From Eurosta solidaginis (taxonomy: Eukaryota > Arthropoda > Insecta > Diptera > Tephritidae): a stretch of DNA of 64,000 bases. Shown one piece after another: positions 24,197 through 34,264 of this stretch. Below the pieces are notes generated by a model that saw only the letters and a list, made by a program, of their open reading frames with translations, ran no database searches and had not been told where the DNA came from. Location: NCBI RefSeq assembly GCF_040869045.1, contig NC_090320.1, positions 146,466,941 through 146,530,940 of the forward strand. The letters run 5' to 3'. The position numbers and the translations under genes were made by a program. Numbering within the stretch: position 1 is the stretch's first letter; each line of letters begins with the position of its first letter.

Positions 24197-24859
24197 TGTT
24201 ACGAATATTAGCAAAACTGAGGAGTGCTGCCATCTCCAGGCCGATGCTAAGCAGTGACGTGAATTCACATCAATAATTCAATCATTATGTATCTACATAA
24301 ACGAATCAATAATTGCGTCTACACATATGTACACATTCCGACGAGCACCATTTACATACAAGGCAGCGAGAGATGAGATGTCACACACAGATGAATTTAC
24401 TTATACGCTTATGTGTGTGCGGGAGACTGTAAACTACAAACTCACATATGTACATCTGAGAAGCGCTAAAAAGTAGACAATTGTAAACAAATAGAAACTA
24501 TATGAGAACTATACACACACGAATATAGTTGGTAAGTTCTGGAAATGGAAGAGCCTAGAAGTATGCAGCGTAAACTATAAAAGCGGGGCAGGCGAGTAAG
24601 AAGTAATTCAGTTTGAGTTGAGCAATCAATCAGTTATTGATTAAGCACGCGATCTGGCGGCCAATAGTAGAGTTAATTTGAGTTATCAATCAGTTTGGTT
24701 ATTAAGTCAGCGAGTAGCAAAGTATAAGTGTTATTGTGAAGTACTTTAATAAAGGCCATTTTTCCATTATTCAATATTGGAGTTATTTATTCAACAGTTC
24801 AGTGATTCGAACTTAGCAGAGGATTGCAAATAAGAGGATTTGCAAGTAAATTCGTTACA
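24197..24859 (+). repeat. 5' LTR (663 bp)
   Basis: Begins TGTTACGAATATTAGC and ends TTCGTTACA, with TG...CA termini. It is near-identical to the 3' LTR reconstructed around the LINE insertion. It contains a TATA box (24,576-24,582) and an AATAAA signal (24,748-24,753), marking probable U3, R and U5 parts. Confidence 0.92.
24576..24582 (+). promoter_or_regulatory. LTR TATA box
   Basis: TATAAAA inside the 5' LTR, ~170 bp upstream of the AATAAA at 24,748. It is the likely core promoter for the element's transcript. The same motif lies in the 3' LTR near 32,895. Confidence 0.65.
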
Positions 24860-24861
24860 AT

Positions 24862-24873
24862 TGGTGTCAGAAG
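24862..24873 (+). other. Primer-binding site
   Basis: TGGTGTCAGAAG starts two bases after the LTR. It complements a tRNA 3' end of the CTTCTGACA-CCA type, which is the form of a leucine tRNA. The tRNA identity is inferred from general knowledge of insect tRNA-Leu. Confidence 0.65.
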
Positions 24874-24910
24874 AGGAATTGTTGAATAAATTCCAGAGGA
24901 CAACAAGGAC

Positions 24911-26467
24911 ATGGCAAAGTTCAGTGAATTGAAGATCCAGCAACTAAAGAAGGAGTTGGAGAGCCGTGGATTGAATACAAGCGGCGTTAAACTGGAACTT
25001 CAGGCACGGCTACGAGAGGCAATGGAAGCAGAAGGAATTGATGTGGAAGAGTATGACTTTCATCTTGATGGCGAGGAAATAACAAAAATGGAAGAAACAC
25101 CGCAGACAATGGCGAACACAGACCTGAACATGATATTGGCTGCAATATCGGCACAAATGTCCGAAATGTCATCACAAATATCCACCAACATGTCATCTCA
25201 ACTGGAATCGCAAAAGACAGATATTACATCCAAGATGGAAACTCAGCTGGAATCGCAGGAGAACCGTATAACAGCGAAGATTGAAGCACAAGAGGCACGT
25301 ATAACAGAAATGTCATCACAAATATTCACAAATATGTCATCACAGCTGGAAGAACAAAAGACATATATGGCAACCCAACTGAAAGAACAAGAGACACGCA
25401 TAACAGTACAACTAGAAGCACAAGAGGCGCGTATATCATCAAAACTCGAAGCGCGCATGGACGAAAAAATAATGCAGTTTGAAGAAAAATTCGAGGCAGA
25501 GGTGGATGCGTTGAGAGGTCGTATACAGGAATTGCAACTTAATCGGCCGGCTGCTTCAGCGAGTAATACGAAGGTAAAAACTCCATCTTTTGACGGTTCT
25601 GTTCCTTTCCAGGTCTTCAAGCTACAGTTTGAGAAGACCGCAGAAGTGAACAACTGGAATGCGGAAGATAAAGTTGCTGCACTGTTCGTGGCATTGAAGG
25701 GGCCAGCAGCGGAAATCCTACAGAGGGTTCCCGAAGGAGAGCGGAACAATTATGAAGCATTGATGGCTGCTGTAGAACGACGTTTTGGAAGCGAGAATAG
25801 GAGACAGGTATACCAAATGGAGTTGCTGAACCGCTTCCAGAGGGCTGGTGAAACATTACAAGAGTTTGCGTCGGGTATTGAAAGGCTAGCACATTTAGCG
25901 AATGCGGACGCACCCGTGGAATACACTGAAAGGGTAAAGATTCAGAGCTTTATAAATGGCATACGGGACGTCAAAACAAAGCTAGCTACATACGCAAACC
26001 CAAAGCCAACATTCGCAGAAACGGTGTCACAAGCTCTGATTCAGGAAACAGCGTCGCTTCTGTGTAAGCCAGTTTTCAAAGCACGCCGTGTGGATGTAGA
26101 AAGGCCAGAGTGGGTAGACGCAATATTGGAGGCACTGAAAGGATCGCAAAAGCGAAGTGAAAAAGTTATTGAATGCGGGAAGTCCGGTCACATTGCACGT
26201 CATTGCGATCTTGGTCCTAATAGTTCCAACAATGTGGGTGGCCGTAAACGCAAAGCTGGAGGAGATGAGCAAGAGCGAGTAAGAGATAAAGAACGGAAAC
26301 TTGCCCCGGCTATTGAATGTCCTGTGATATCTGTGTCGCAAATTGGAAGGAAATCAAGCAGTCTTACCGTCAGAGGGAATGTGGATGGCAAGGAGCGTGT
26401 ACTGACTGTAGATACGGGCGCATCTCATTCCTTGATTCGATCTGATTTGGTCTACAAGAGAGTATAG
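24911..26467 (+). pseudogene. Gag with N-terminal SAP domain, plus protease start
   Basis: 518 codons in one frame. Residues ~3-38 form a SAP-type DNA-binding motif ('FSELKIQQLKKELESRGL...KLELQARLREA'). Residues ~75-215 are a long coiled coil built from repeats of the type 'QLEAQEARI'. Residues ~220-360 resemble a retrotransposon Gag domain ('FQVFKLQFEKTAEVNNWNAE', 'YEALMAAVERRFGSENR', 'LQEFASGIERLAHLA'). A zinc knuckle at ~422-432 is damaged: 'CGKSGHIARHC' lacks one Cys of CCHC, whereas the minus-strand relative has 'CFKCGKPGHIARHC'. The protease motif 'VDTGAS' is at ~500, and the frame ends at a TAG soon after ('DLVYKRV'). The relative continues ~19 residues further where this copy has a ~57-bp deletion. 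Confidence 0.88.
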
Positions 26468-26485
26468 TCATTACCTGGAGCGAGG

Positions 26486-27277
26486 TTGCTAATTGGGAAG
26501 GTCATGGTTCTACACAAATTCGTTGTGGCGGAGATCGTTGATGAAGTTATATTGGGAGTGGATTTCTTGGTTGACCATGACATCAAGATCGATATGCAGA
26601 GAAGGGTGATGCATTATGAGAACCAAGATGTGCCACTTAACTTCAGTTTGGAAAAAGGGTTCAGCAGTAAGCGAGTGCTGGTGGAGGAGATTCGACAGAG
26701 ACCACGAAAGTCAAGGAAAGTAGATCGAGCAAAAGTTGATGGATCGAATGTGCCAAATAAAGCGAAATTAAAAGTACCTGCGAGGAAAAGACCGGCAGCA
26801 ACAAACCCTAATGGACGCACTAAAATGACTGAAAGAATTTTTCAGAAAGAATGCAAGGATGGTTTCAAGCCAGCGCGCACTTTTGTTGGGAAACGTCGGA
26901 ACGATACTGAGTATGTGAAGCCAATCCGTCAAGAAGAAGCTCTACAAAGTAGTTCTTCATTGGCCAAGCAACAGAGTGCGAGAGAACGATCCAGAATAAT
27001 GAGTAGTAAGATGGAACACAGGTACGACAGGGATAATAATTCGGAAGGTTTCCGGAATGGAGATTTGGTACTGTTAAACAACCCTCACCGGCGGAAAGGT
27101 GTTCCAGCCCAATTTCGGTGCAGTTGGGAAGGCCCGTACAAAGTTGCGAAGAAGACCAGTGATACCATCTACCGCATACAAACCACTGGGAAACCACGGA
27201 TTAGAAGGGTGGTACATTTGGAGATGATAGCGGCGTTTAGATTGGGAGATTTGTCTGATCGGGACGATCAGACTTAG
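26486..27277 (+). pseudogene. Protease end joined to integrase C-terminus
   Basis: 263 codons. The first ~30 residues are the distal protease ('VVAEIVDEVILGVDFLVDHD'). A basic linker follows, then an integrase C-terminal module with 'NGDLVLLNNPHRRKGVP', 'RCSWEGPYKVAKKTSDTIYR' and 'RRVVHLEMIAAF', which is the usual end of gypsy-type Pol. Several hundred residues of RT, RNase H and integrase core that should lie between are missing. The relative at 33,671-34,264 has the same arrangement with an alignable linker ('QKEC...FKP...'), so the deletion predates this insertion. The product, if made, would have no polymerase activity. Confidence 0.85.
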
Positions 27278-27288
27278 GTGGAGGGCAG
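27276..27288 (+). other. Polypurine tract
   Basis: AGGTGGAGGGCAG sits directly before the TGTTACG start of the 3' LTR. This is the expected position of the plus-strand primer. The relative on the minus strand keeps the same GGTGGAGGGCAG. Confidence 0.75.
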
Positions 27289-27643
27289 TGTTACGAATAT
27301 TAGCAAAACTGAGGAGTGCTGCCATCTTCAGGCCGATGCTAAGCAGTGACGTGAATTCACATCAATAATTCAATCATTATGTATCTACATAAACGAATCA
27401 ATAATTGCGTCTACACATATGTACACATTCCGACGAGCAACATTTACATACAAGGCAGCGAGAGATGAGATGTCACACACAGATGAATTTACTTATACGC
27501 TTATGTGTGTGCGGGAGACTGTAAACTACAAACTTACATATGTACATCTGAGAAGACTGAGGAGGACTGAGTCGCAATCCAAGGACGACAAATACGAATT
27601 AAGCGATGCGTCGGACTCGGGGAGCGAGAGTAGTGCTGATTCA

Positions 27644-29122
27644 ATGAACTCCGTGTTGGAGAAGCACACAAATGAAAACGGAGTAGAAGAGTGGAGAAGG
27701 GTACGGAGCAGAGGAAGTAAAAGAGCTCTCTCGCAGTACCGTGCAGCACTAAGAATTGTACAACGCTTGGGAGCAGTGGTCGACCCAACAGAAGTGGAGA
27801 TCGAGCGCTTGGAATGGGCCCATGAAGCGGTAGAAGTAGGTCGAAGGCAGTTCAAAAGGTTTGCTGCGAGAAACCCTCGGTTCTGCAACCGGTACGAGGA
27901 GGAAGAAGCGTCGAATGGCAGAATGAAGAGGCAACGTTCGGCAGAAGGCGACAAGCCTGCTTTCAAGAGGCAGAAAGGACCCAGTCCTAGAGCCGCGAGG
28001 CAGGGCAGTCGCATAGACAAGACAAGTAGGCCCAAAGCTGTAAGACAGATGGGTTCCAATAGCGAGGTAGCAACTACCTCGAAAGCTGCCAGTCAGAGGG
28101 GAGTTCCAACTACGGAAGTAGGAGATAAGCCAAAGGGAGATAACGCTAAGACTCCGGCTTTCTCGGAGGCGCTAAAGGGAGTTAACGCGAAGACTCCGGT
28201 GTTCTCGGAGGTTCTAAAGGGAGATAACACTAAGACTCCTGCTTTTCCCGAGAAGATGAGTGATGTGGCAAAGCAGTCACTGACTGTGGCGCTGGTTGAT
28301 CGTAGCAGTCCGTTCGGACAAATGACTACTGAAAGGTGGAGATCTGTGGAAAGGGAGCTTATTAGCTTAATGCTTAAGATGATGCGGGAACAACCAAGTA
28401 AGCCCCTTCCAACCTTTGATTCGGGGGGATGGTATAATGGTGTGAAGATGATAGCGTGCGACAACATCGCGAGCTTGCGGTGGCTGGAGGAAGTCGTTCC
28501 AAACCTCCAAAGGCAAGGCACGAACGCGCGGTTTGAGGTGGTGGATAAAGCGCAAATCCCCACGGTACCAAAAGTTAAGGTATGTATACCATGCGTGATG
28601 AAGTCGGAGGATACACTGCGACTTCTGCAGAATCAGAATCCGAACATACCGACACAGGATTGGAAGGTACTTACTGTATCTCGGCCTACCGAGGATGGTC
28701 AGTTCTACATCTTCCAAATAAACAAGCAGGCGGAGGATATTTTGTACACGCAGCTTGGCAAAATGTCCTTTGGCACTGGCAAAATTTACATGCGACTCAG
28801 GAAAAGAAGTCCCGAGGATAAAAATCCTAACACGCTGGAAGTGGGCGAAGTCGAAAAGGACCTCAGAAGCCTAAGGGAAAAAAGACAGGTGGAGGTCCCC
28901 GACGTCACCACGAACGTGCTAGAAGAGAACCAACCGCTAAATGGTGCTGTGACTCGCACAGAGGAACACACGGCACAACATTCACGAGGGGCTGAAGGGG
29001 GCCTCGAATACTCTAAACCAAAAGGGCAAGAGGAGGACGACGACGTCAAGACGAAGGTGCTGGAGGGGGACAAACAGCCCAATGGTGCTGCGAGTCCTAC
29101 AGATAAACCTCCAACACAGTAA
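27644..29122 (+). CDS. LOA-type LINE ORF1 (Gag-like, DUF4780-like)
   Basis: 493 codons from the first ATG inside the LINE; the frame is open further upstream through the LTR junction to an ATG at 27,419, which would add 75 residues of chance LTR coding. The N-terminal half is basic and low-complexity. It includes three tandem 14-residue repeats of the type 'GDNAKTPAFSEALK' (28,136-28,256). The C-terminal half ('FDSGGWYNGVKMIACDN', 'WKVLTVSRPTEDGQFYIFQI', 'GTGKIYMRLRKR') resembles the DUF4780 domain found in ORF1 of LOA-type LINEs, presumed to bind RNA and form the RNP. ORF2 starts 41 nt before ORF1 ends, in another frame, so ORF2 is probably translated by reinitiation or a similar coupled mechanism (inference). 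Confidence 0.82.
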   Translation: MNSVLEKHTNENGVEEWRRVRSRGSKRALSQYRAALRIVQRLGAVVDPTEVEIERLEWAHEAVEVGRRQFKRFAARNPRFCNRYEEEEASNGRMKRQRSAEGDKPAFKRQKGPSPRAARQGSRIDKTSRPKAVRQMGSNSEVATTSKAASQRGVPTTEVGDKPKGDNAKTPAFSEALKGVNAKTPVFSEVLKGDNTKTPAFPEKMSDVAKQSLTVALVDRSSPFGQMTTERWRSVERELISLMLKMMREQPSKPLPTFDSGGWYNGVKMIACDNIASLRWLEEVVPNLQRQGTNARFEVVDKAQIPTVPKVKVCIPCVMKSEDTLRLLQNQNPNIPTQDWKVLTVSRPTEDGQFYIFQINKQAEDILYTQLGKMSFGTGKIYMRLRKRSPEDKNPNTLEVGEVEKDLRSLREKRQVEVPDVTTNVLEENQPLNGAVTRTEEHTAQHSRGAEGGLEYSKPKGQEEDDDVKTKVLEGDKQPNGAASPTDKPPTQ

Positions 29123-32100
29123 AGTGGCGTCGAGCGAACTCCTCCTAACCCTTGAGGAGGGTTCGTTTGACGTGGCGCTGATCCAGGAGCCGTGTCTCTC
29201 ATCGGGAGGAAAGGTTTCTGGACTTAGCGCGCGCGGGTTTGGCGTTTACTACGCACAAACGGAAGGACGGGTGCGAGCTGTAGTAATGGTAAGGAAACAT
29301 CTGCATTCATATATGCTGCCTAATTACACCACCGAGGATCTCGTAGCGGTGGCCGTTGAGCAAAAGAATAAGCAGGCATTTATCCTGGCGTCCTGCTACA
29401 TGGCCCATGCTGCGGAGGTTCCACCGATGGAGTGCAAAAGGCTAGTACAGGAGGAAGGGCGCAAAGGGCGGTTGGTCATAGGCGCAGATGCAAATGCGCA
29501 CCACAATGCGTGGGGAGGAGCAGATACGAACGAGAGAGGCGAATCTCTATTTTGTTACATCCTGCAAACCAATTTGCAGATAGGCAACAGGGGAAATGTT
29601 CCTACATACATTGGTCCAACATCCAGCAATGTTCTGGATATTACATTGAGCTCCGAGCGTGATATATCAAGGTATGATTGGATGGTTCTCGATAGACCAT
29701 CCTTCTCCGACCATGCGTATATAAGCTTCAGCAACCCACTAAAGAGGGTAGAGAAGGGAGGAACCTTTAGAAACCCTAGGGCAACGAATTGGACTAAATT
29801 CCAGAAACATGTAGAAACGAAACTGGGACAACCCAAAGAGGTTGCTAATGTAGAGGAACTGGAGGAGTCGAATGAATTCCTAACAAGGACGCTTATGACT
29901 GCGTATAACAAAGCTTGCCCTCTAAGAAGATTCAGAGGAAAAGCAAAGCCGCCATGGTGGAGCAATGAGCTGAGTCTTCTAAGAAGACAGGTAAAAGAAA
30001 TGTTTAAACTCGCAAAGAGCGCGGAAAGCGAAGCGTGTCGGGACGAGTACAGGGATCTACTGAGGATCTACAAGCGTGAAATTACCAGGGCGAAGAGAAA
30101 CTCATGGAAAAGTTTCTGTACGGACATAGAGTGCTCCAGTGAAACAGCACGGTTGAAAAAAGTCCTAGCAAAGGGAAACATAGTCCAGGGACTAATAAAG
30201 AAAGAGAACGGGGAATGGTCACGTGATAGTGAGGAATCCCTTGAGGTGCTTCTCGATACAGATTTCCCATCGGGAGACGGTTTAGAAGAACCAGCAGACA
30301 TAACTCACACTTCGATCATGGAGCTAGTGGTGCCGGGCTTGGTGACCGATACCAAGATCGAGTGGGCAGTGAAGACGTTTTCTAAGTTTAAATCGCCGGG
30401 CCCAGATGGTATATTCCCGGCCATGCTACAATTCTCAAGCAGGGCGGTCGTGGAATGGCTTAAAATAATATTCGATGGGTGCATAAGACTGAATCATGTT
30501 CCGCACTCTTGGAGAACTGCTCGTGTAGCTTTTCTACCAAAGGCGGGGAAGATCGGTCACGTGTATCCCAAAGACTATAGACCCATTAGCTTAACATCAT
30601 TTCTGCTCAAAACCTTTGAGAGGCTGATAGATGTGTACATAAAGTCCAACGTGGATGGAAAGCTGCTCTCCACAACACAGCATGCGTACACCAAAGGCAA
30701 GTCGGTAGACACCGCATTGCATAGGGTGGTAATAAGCATAGAGAAATCCCTGGAATATAAGGAGTATGCTCTAGGAGTATTCTTGGACATTGCCGGGGCT
30801 TTCAATAATGTTGCAAAATGGGCGATTATGGATGGTCTTAATTACATTAAAGTACATCCTGCCTTAATCAGATGGATCGGCTGCATGTTAAATTGCAGAA
30901 AGATTACATCACAATGGGGATTGTACGAGGCCACGAAATCAGTGGACAGGGGCACGCCGCAGGGAGGGGTGCTATCACCTCTGCTGTGGACACTGGTCAT
31001 CAACCAACTGCTCAGGTAATTCGATGAGGGACCCGTAAAACTTACGGCTTACGCAGATGACGTTGCAATTGTCATAAGTGGAAAATGCCTTCCAACGATT
31101 AGTTCTTTGATGGATGGGGCGCTTCGGGATATTCATACCTGGGCATCTAATGTCGGGCTGAAAGTCAATGCGGAGAAGACGGATATGGTCTTGTTTACAA
31201 AGAGGTACAAGGTCCCAAATTGGACCAGGCCTAAGTTAGGAGCGGTGACCTTACAGGAGAAACCTTGCACAAAATATCTAGGAATCATCCTAGACAGTAA
31301 GCTGTCATGGAAGCTCAACGTGGAGGAGAGGGTCAAGAAGGCCTCAACGGCACTCTATGCATGTAAAAGAATGCTGGGGTGTACGTGGGGCCTATCGCCC
31401 TCTCTTTCTCATTGGGTTTTTACAGCGATTGTAAGCCCTATTCTATACTATGGAGTTCTTGTTTGGTGCAAAGCCACACAAAAAACAACATACCTCAAAA
31501 AATTAGAGGGGGTATGCAGACTATCGATGCTTTGCATTACGGGAGCCCTGAAAACAACCCCGACGGCTGCACTGTATGCCATTCTGCACATTCCACCTGT
31601 AGACCTGGTAGCAAAGAACAAAGCATTAACGACCGCAACCAGGCTCGGTGCTTCGGGGCAGCTTGAGCGCCGACCATATGGCCATAGTAGTATAGCGTCC
31701 TCAGTCACAAGACGAACAGACTACATGATTCCCTACCTGCACTTTGAGGGAGATCTTAAGGCCACAATAGAGGTGGACGGTTGGCGCAAGGGTGCGCAAA
31801 TGGCGGACGAGGCGATACATGTGTACACCGATGGTTCCAAAATAGTGGAAGGAGTAGGGTCTGCGGTATACTGCGCTGATCCGGAATTAAGCAGATCCTA
31901 CAGGCTGCCGGATTACTGTAGCGTTTTCCAAGCGGAAATATTAGCCGTAACCAAAGCAGTAGAAACCCTGGAAGAGAATAGCTTAAGCTGCAACCGTGTT
32001 AACTTTTATATTGACAGTCAAGCAGCAATTAAGGCAATAATCTCGCATAGCACAGCATCTAAATGCGTGTTAGAGTGTAAGCAGTCTCTGGAGAGAATCG

Positions 32101-32663
32101 GGACAGGGAGAAGCATACATCTATATTGGGTCCCAGGGCATATGGGAATAGATGGGAATGAAAAAGCGGACGAATTAGCTAAAAAGGGCGCATCCCTTGA
32201 AGCTTGCTCCGTAGACGTCCCAATTAGATTGGGCGAGATTAAGCGAAGGCGAGAGGTGCACATGATCGACCAAGCAGAAAAGGCGTGGGCTCAAGCGCGG
32301 GGCTGTAAAGTGTCGAAGATTATGTGTAGGTCTTACAACCTTAGACTAACACAGTTGCTTCTATCATTAAAAAGAGAGGACTGTAGACTCATGACGGGTA
32401 TTCTGACTGGACACTGCCTTCTGGCGTCACATGCCTTTAAATTAGGCTTGGTCAGTGATAGCAGGTGTAGGAAGTGCGGGTTGGAGGAGGAAACGATCGA
32501 GCACGTTCTGTGCTCGTGCCCTGCACTTGCCAGGCTAAGACTCCAGCTATTAGGAGTGATACAGCTGTCAGATCTAGAAGCAGCAAGTGGCTTAAGTCCT
32601 AGGAAGCTTCTAGTATTTGCCAAGAGGACGGAGTTATTTTATAACATAGGTCCTGGTTTTTGA
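29082..32663 (+). pseudogene. LOA-type LINE ORF2: EN-RT-RNase H, one stop
   Basis: 1,193 codons in one frame with a single TAA at 31,017-31,019 (codon 646). Residues 1-~220 are an APE-type endonuclease ('QEPCLSSGGKV', 'GADANAHHNAWGG', 'RPSFSDHAYISF'). The RT core shows 'KSPGPDGIFPAMLQ', 'YRPISLTSFLLKTFERLI', 'GVFLDIAGAFNNV', 'GTPQGGVLSPLLW' and the catalytic YADD at 31,050-31,061, just after the stop. RNase H follows with 'VYTDGSK' (~residue 917), 'QAEILAV', 'YIDSQAAI' and 'WVPGHMGIDGNEKADELAK'. A C-terminal 'CRKCGLEEETIEHVLCSCP' fits a zinc knuckle. The stop would cut the protein before YADD, so this copy is inactive unless the stop is a sequencing error or is read through. Confidence 0.92.
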
Positions 32664-32766
32664 TAGGGTTTTTCAGTTTGGTCATTAAAACAAACTTCTG
32701 GTAACACTACGGACTCAATCAGTCTATGTGAGGTCCTCATGGACCGGCCAGTTCAACCTACCTACC
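32664..32766 (+). other. LOA-type LINE 3' UTR
   Basis: About 100 bp from the ORF2 stop to the target duplication. It contains 'AACAAACTTCTGGTAACACT', 'CAATCAGTCTATGTGAGGTC' and ends CCTACCTACCTA. The truncated copy at 60,732 shares this UTR but ends in a TTAGG-like tail on the plus strand. Confidence 0.8.
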
Positions 32767-33192
32767 TACATCTGAGAAGCGCTAAAAAGTAGACAATTGT
32801 AAACAAGTAGAAACTATATGAGAACTATACACACACGAATATAGTTGGTAAGTTCTTGAAATGGAAGAGCCTAGAAGTATGCAGCGTAAACTATAAAAGA
32901 GGGGGAGGCGAGTAAGAAGTAATTCAGTTTGAGTTGAGCAATCAATCAGTTATTGATTAAGCACGCGATCTGGCTGCCAATAGTAGAGTTAATTTGAGTT
33001 ATCAATCAGTTTGGTTATTAAGCCAGCGAGTAGCAAAGTATAAGTGTTATTGTGAAGTACTTTAATAAAGGCCATTTTTCCATTATTCAGTATTGGAGTT
33101 ATTTATTCAACAGTTCAGTGATTCGAACTTAGCAGAGGATTGCATATAAGAGGATTTGCAAGTAAATTCGTTACAATATATATATAGTGTAT

Positions 33193-33659
33193 TGTAACGA
33201 TTTTACTTGCAAATCCTCTAATTTGACCTTTTGCTAAGTTCGTATCACTAAACTGTTGAATAAATAACTCCAATATTGAATAATGGAAAAATTGCCTTTC
33301 TTAAAGTACTTCACAATAACACTTATACTTTGCAACTAGCTGGCTTAATAACCAAACTGATAGCTTAAAATGACTTTCAAAATAATTCTGCTATGGCTCG
33401 CTAGATAGCGTCTTATTGCGTCATTGCACGATTTTATAGCTTCTCTCATTGCATACTTTCAGGAGTATCTCAGATATATGCATGTGTTTGTGCATTGATT
33501 CTCCGTTGCTCGTATACGTACATGGTACATATGTGTAGACACAATTATTGTTTCGTTTATGTAGATACATAATGATTGATCTACGGATGTGCATGATATC
33601 ACTGTTTAGCATCGGCTTAGAGATGGCAGCACCCCTTAGTTTTGCTAATATTCGTAATA
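33193..33659 (-). repeat. 3' LTR of the inverted element, deleted
   Basis: 467 bp. Compared with the 5' LTR at 36,114-36,732 it lacks ~150 bp around 33,412-33,420, the stretch that in the other LTR holds 'CCTTTTATACTCTCTG' (a TATA-like box on the minus strand). The LTR start is mutated (TATTACG for TGTTACG). Confidence 0.85.
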
Positions 33660-33670
33660 CTGCCCTCCAC

Positions 33671-34264
33671 CTAAGTCTGATCGTCCCGATCAGACAAATC
33701 TCTCGATCTAAACGCTGTTAGCATGGCCAAATGTACCACACTTCTATTTCGTGATTTCCCAATTGCTTGTATGCGGTAGATGACATCACTGATCGTCTTC
33801 ACAACTCTGTACGGGCCTTTCCAACTGCACCGATATTTGGATGGAACACCTTGCCGCCGGTGAGGGTTGTATAGCAGTACCAAATCTCCCTCCCGGAAAC
33901 CTTCCGAATTATTTTCTTGTCGTACCTGTGTTTCATCTTACTACTCATTATCCTGGATCGTTCCTTCGCACTCTGTTGCTTGGCCAATGAACTACTTCGT
34001 AGAGCTTGAGCTTGTCGGATTGGCTTCGCATAATCAGTATCGTTCCCACGTTTCACAACAGTAGTGCGCTCCGGCTTGAAACTACCCTCGCATTCTTTCT
34101 CGGAAATTCGTTGCTTCGTATTCCTGCGTATTCTAGGTTTTTGTCAATGCCAGTGTTTCTCTCGCAGGTACTTTTGATTTTGCTTTATTTGACCCATTCG
34201 ACCTATTAACTTTTGTCTTTCACTTCACCGTGTTTTTTGTTGAGTCTTCTCCACCAGCACTCGA
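33671..34264 (-). pseudogene. Integrase C-terminal remnant of the inverted element
   Basis: Minus-strand frames carry 'DYAKPIRQAQALRSSSLAKQ', 'LLYNPHRRQGVP', 'RCSWKGPYRVVKTISDVIYR' and 'RSVVHLAMLTAFRSRDLSDR'. These match the integrase C-terminal module of the plus-strand relative. A frameshift near 33,870-33,900 splits the module. Upstream, the linker to the protease ('KMTER'-type region in the relative) is present but full of stops. RT and the integrase core are missing at the same place as in the relative. Confidence 0.8.

Larger units (their letters stand above)
27556..32766 (+). mobile_element. LOA-type LINE, nearly intact
   Basis: Non-LTR retrotransposon of 5.2 kb with two overlapping ORFs and a ~100-bp 3' UTR ending in CCTACCTACCTA. 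It is flanked by a 13-bp target duplication inside an LTR. ORF2 has endonuclease, RT, RNase H and a C-terminal zinc motif. ORF1 has a DUF4780-like domain, a pairing known from LOA/Bilbo-like elements. Only one internal stop is visible in the ORFs. Whether the 5' end is complete is unclear, because the ORF1 frame is open through the junction into LTR sequence. A truncated copy lies at 60,732-61,901. Confidence 0.92.
27289..33175 (+). repeat. 3' LTR, split by a LINE
   Basis: LTR sequence runs 27,289-27,555 and resumes at 32,780-33,175. The two parts total 663 bp, equal to the 5' LTR. The 13-bp target TACATCTGAGAAG is duplicated on both sides of the LINE (27,543-27,555 and 32,767-32,779). A few point differences separate the two LTRs. 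Confidence 0.92.
24193..33179 (+). mobile_element. Ty3/gypsy-type LTR element with SAP-Gag, lacking RT
   Basis: The element body is 24,197-33,175, flanked by a 4-bp direct repeat ATAT (24,193-24,196 and 33,176-33,179) inside the AT array. Order: 5' LTR, primer-binding site, gag with protease start, a second frame with protease end and integrase C-terminus, polypurine tract, 3' LTR. RT, RNase H and the integrase core are absent, so it would need proteins in trans. The 3' LTR is split by a LOA-type LINE. Without that LINE and its duplicated target, both LTRs measure 663 bp, which suggests a fairly recent insertion. Confidence 0.9.

Noticed and set aside
25243..25749. Long antisense frame opposite the gag coiled coil (Ser/Cys-rich)
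   Set aside because: It is a shadow of the repetitive coiled-coil coding sequence on the other strand, with no domain of its own.
33176..33192. A target duplication shared by the two adjacent LTR elements
   Set aside because: The 17 bp between them are AT-array sequence. Each element has its own 4-bp duplication (ATAT and GTAT), so they are separate insertions.
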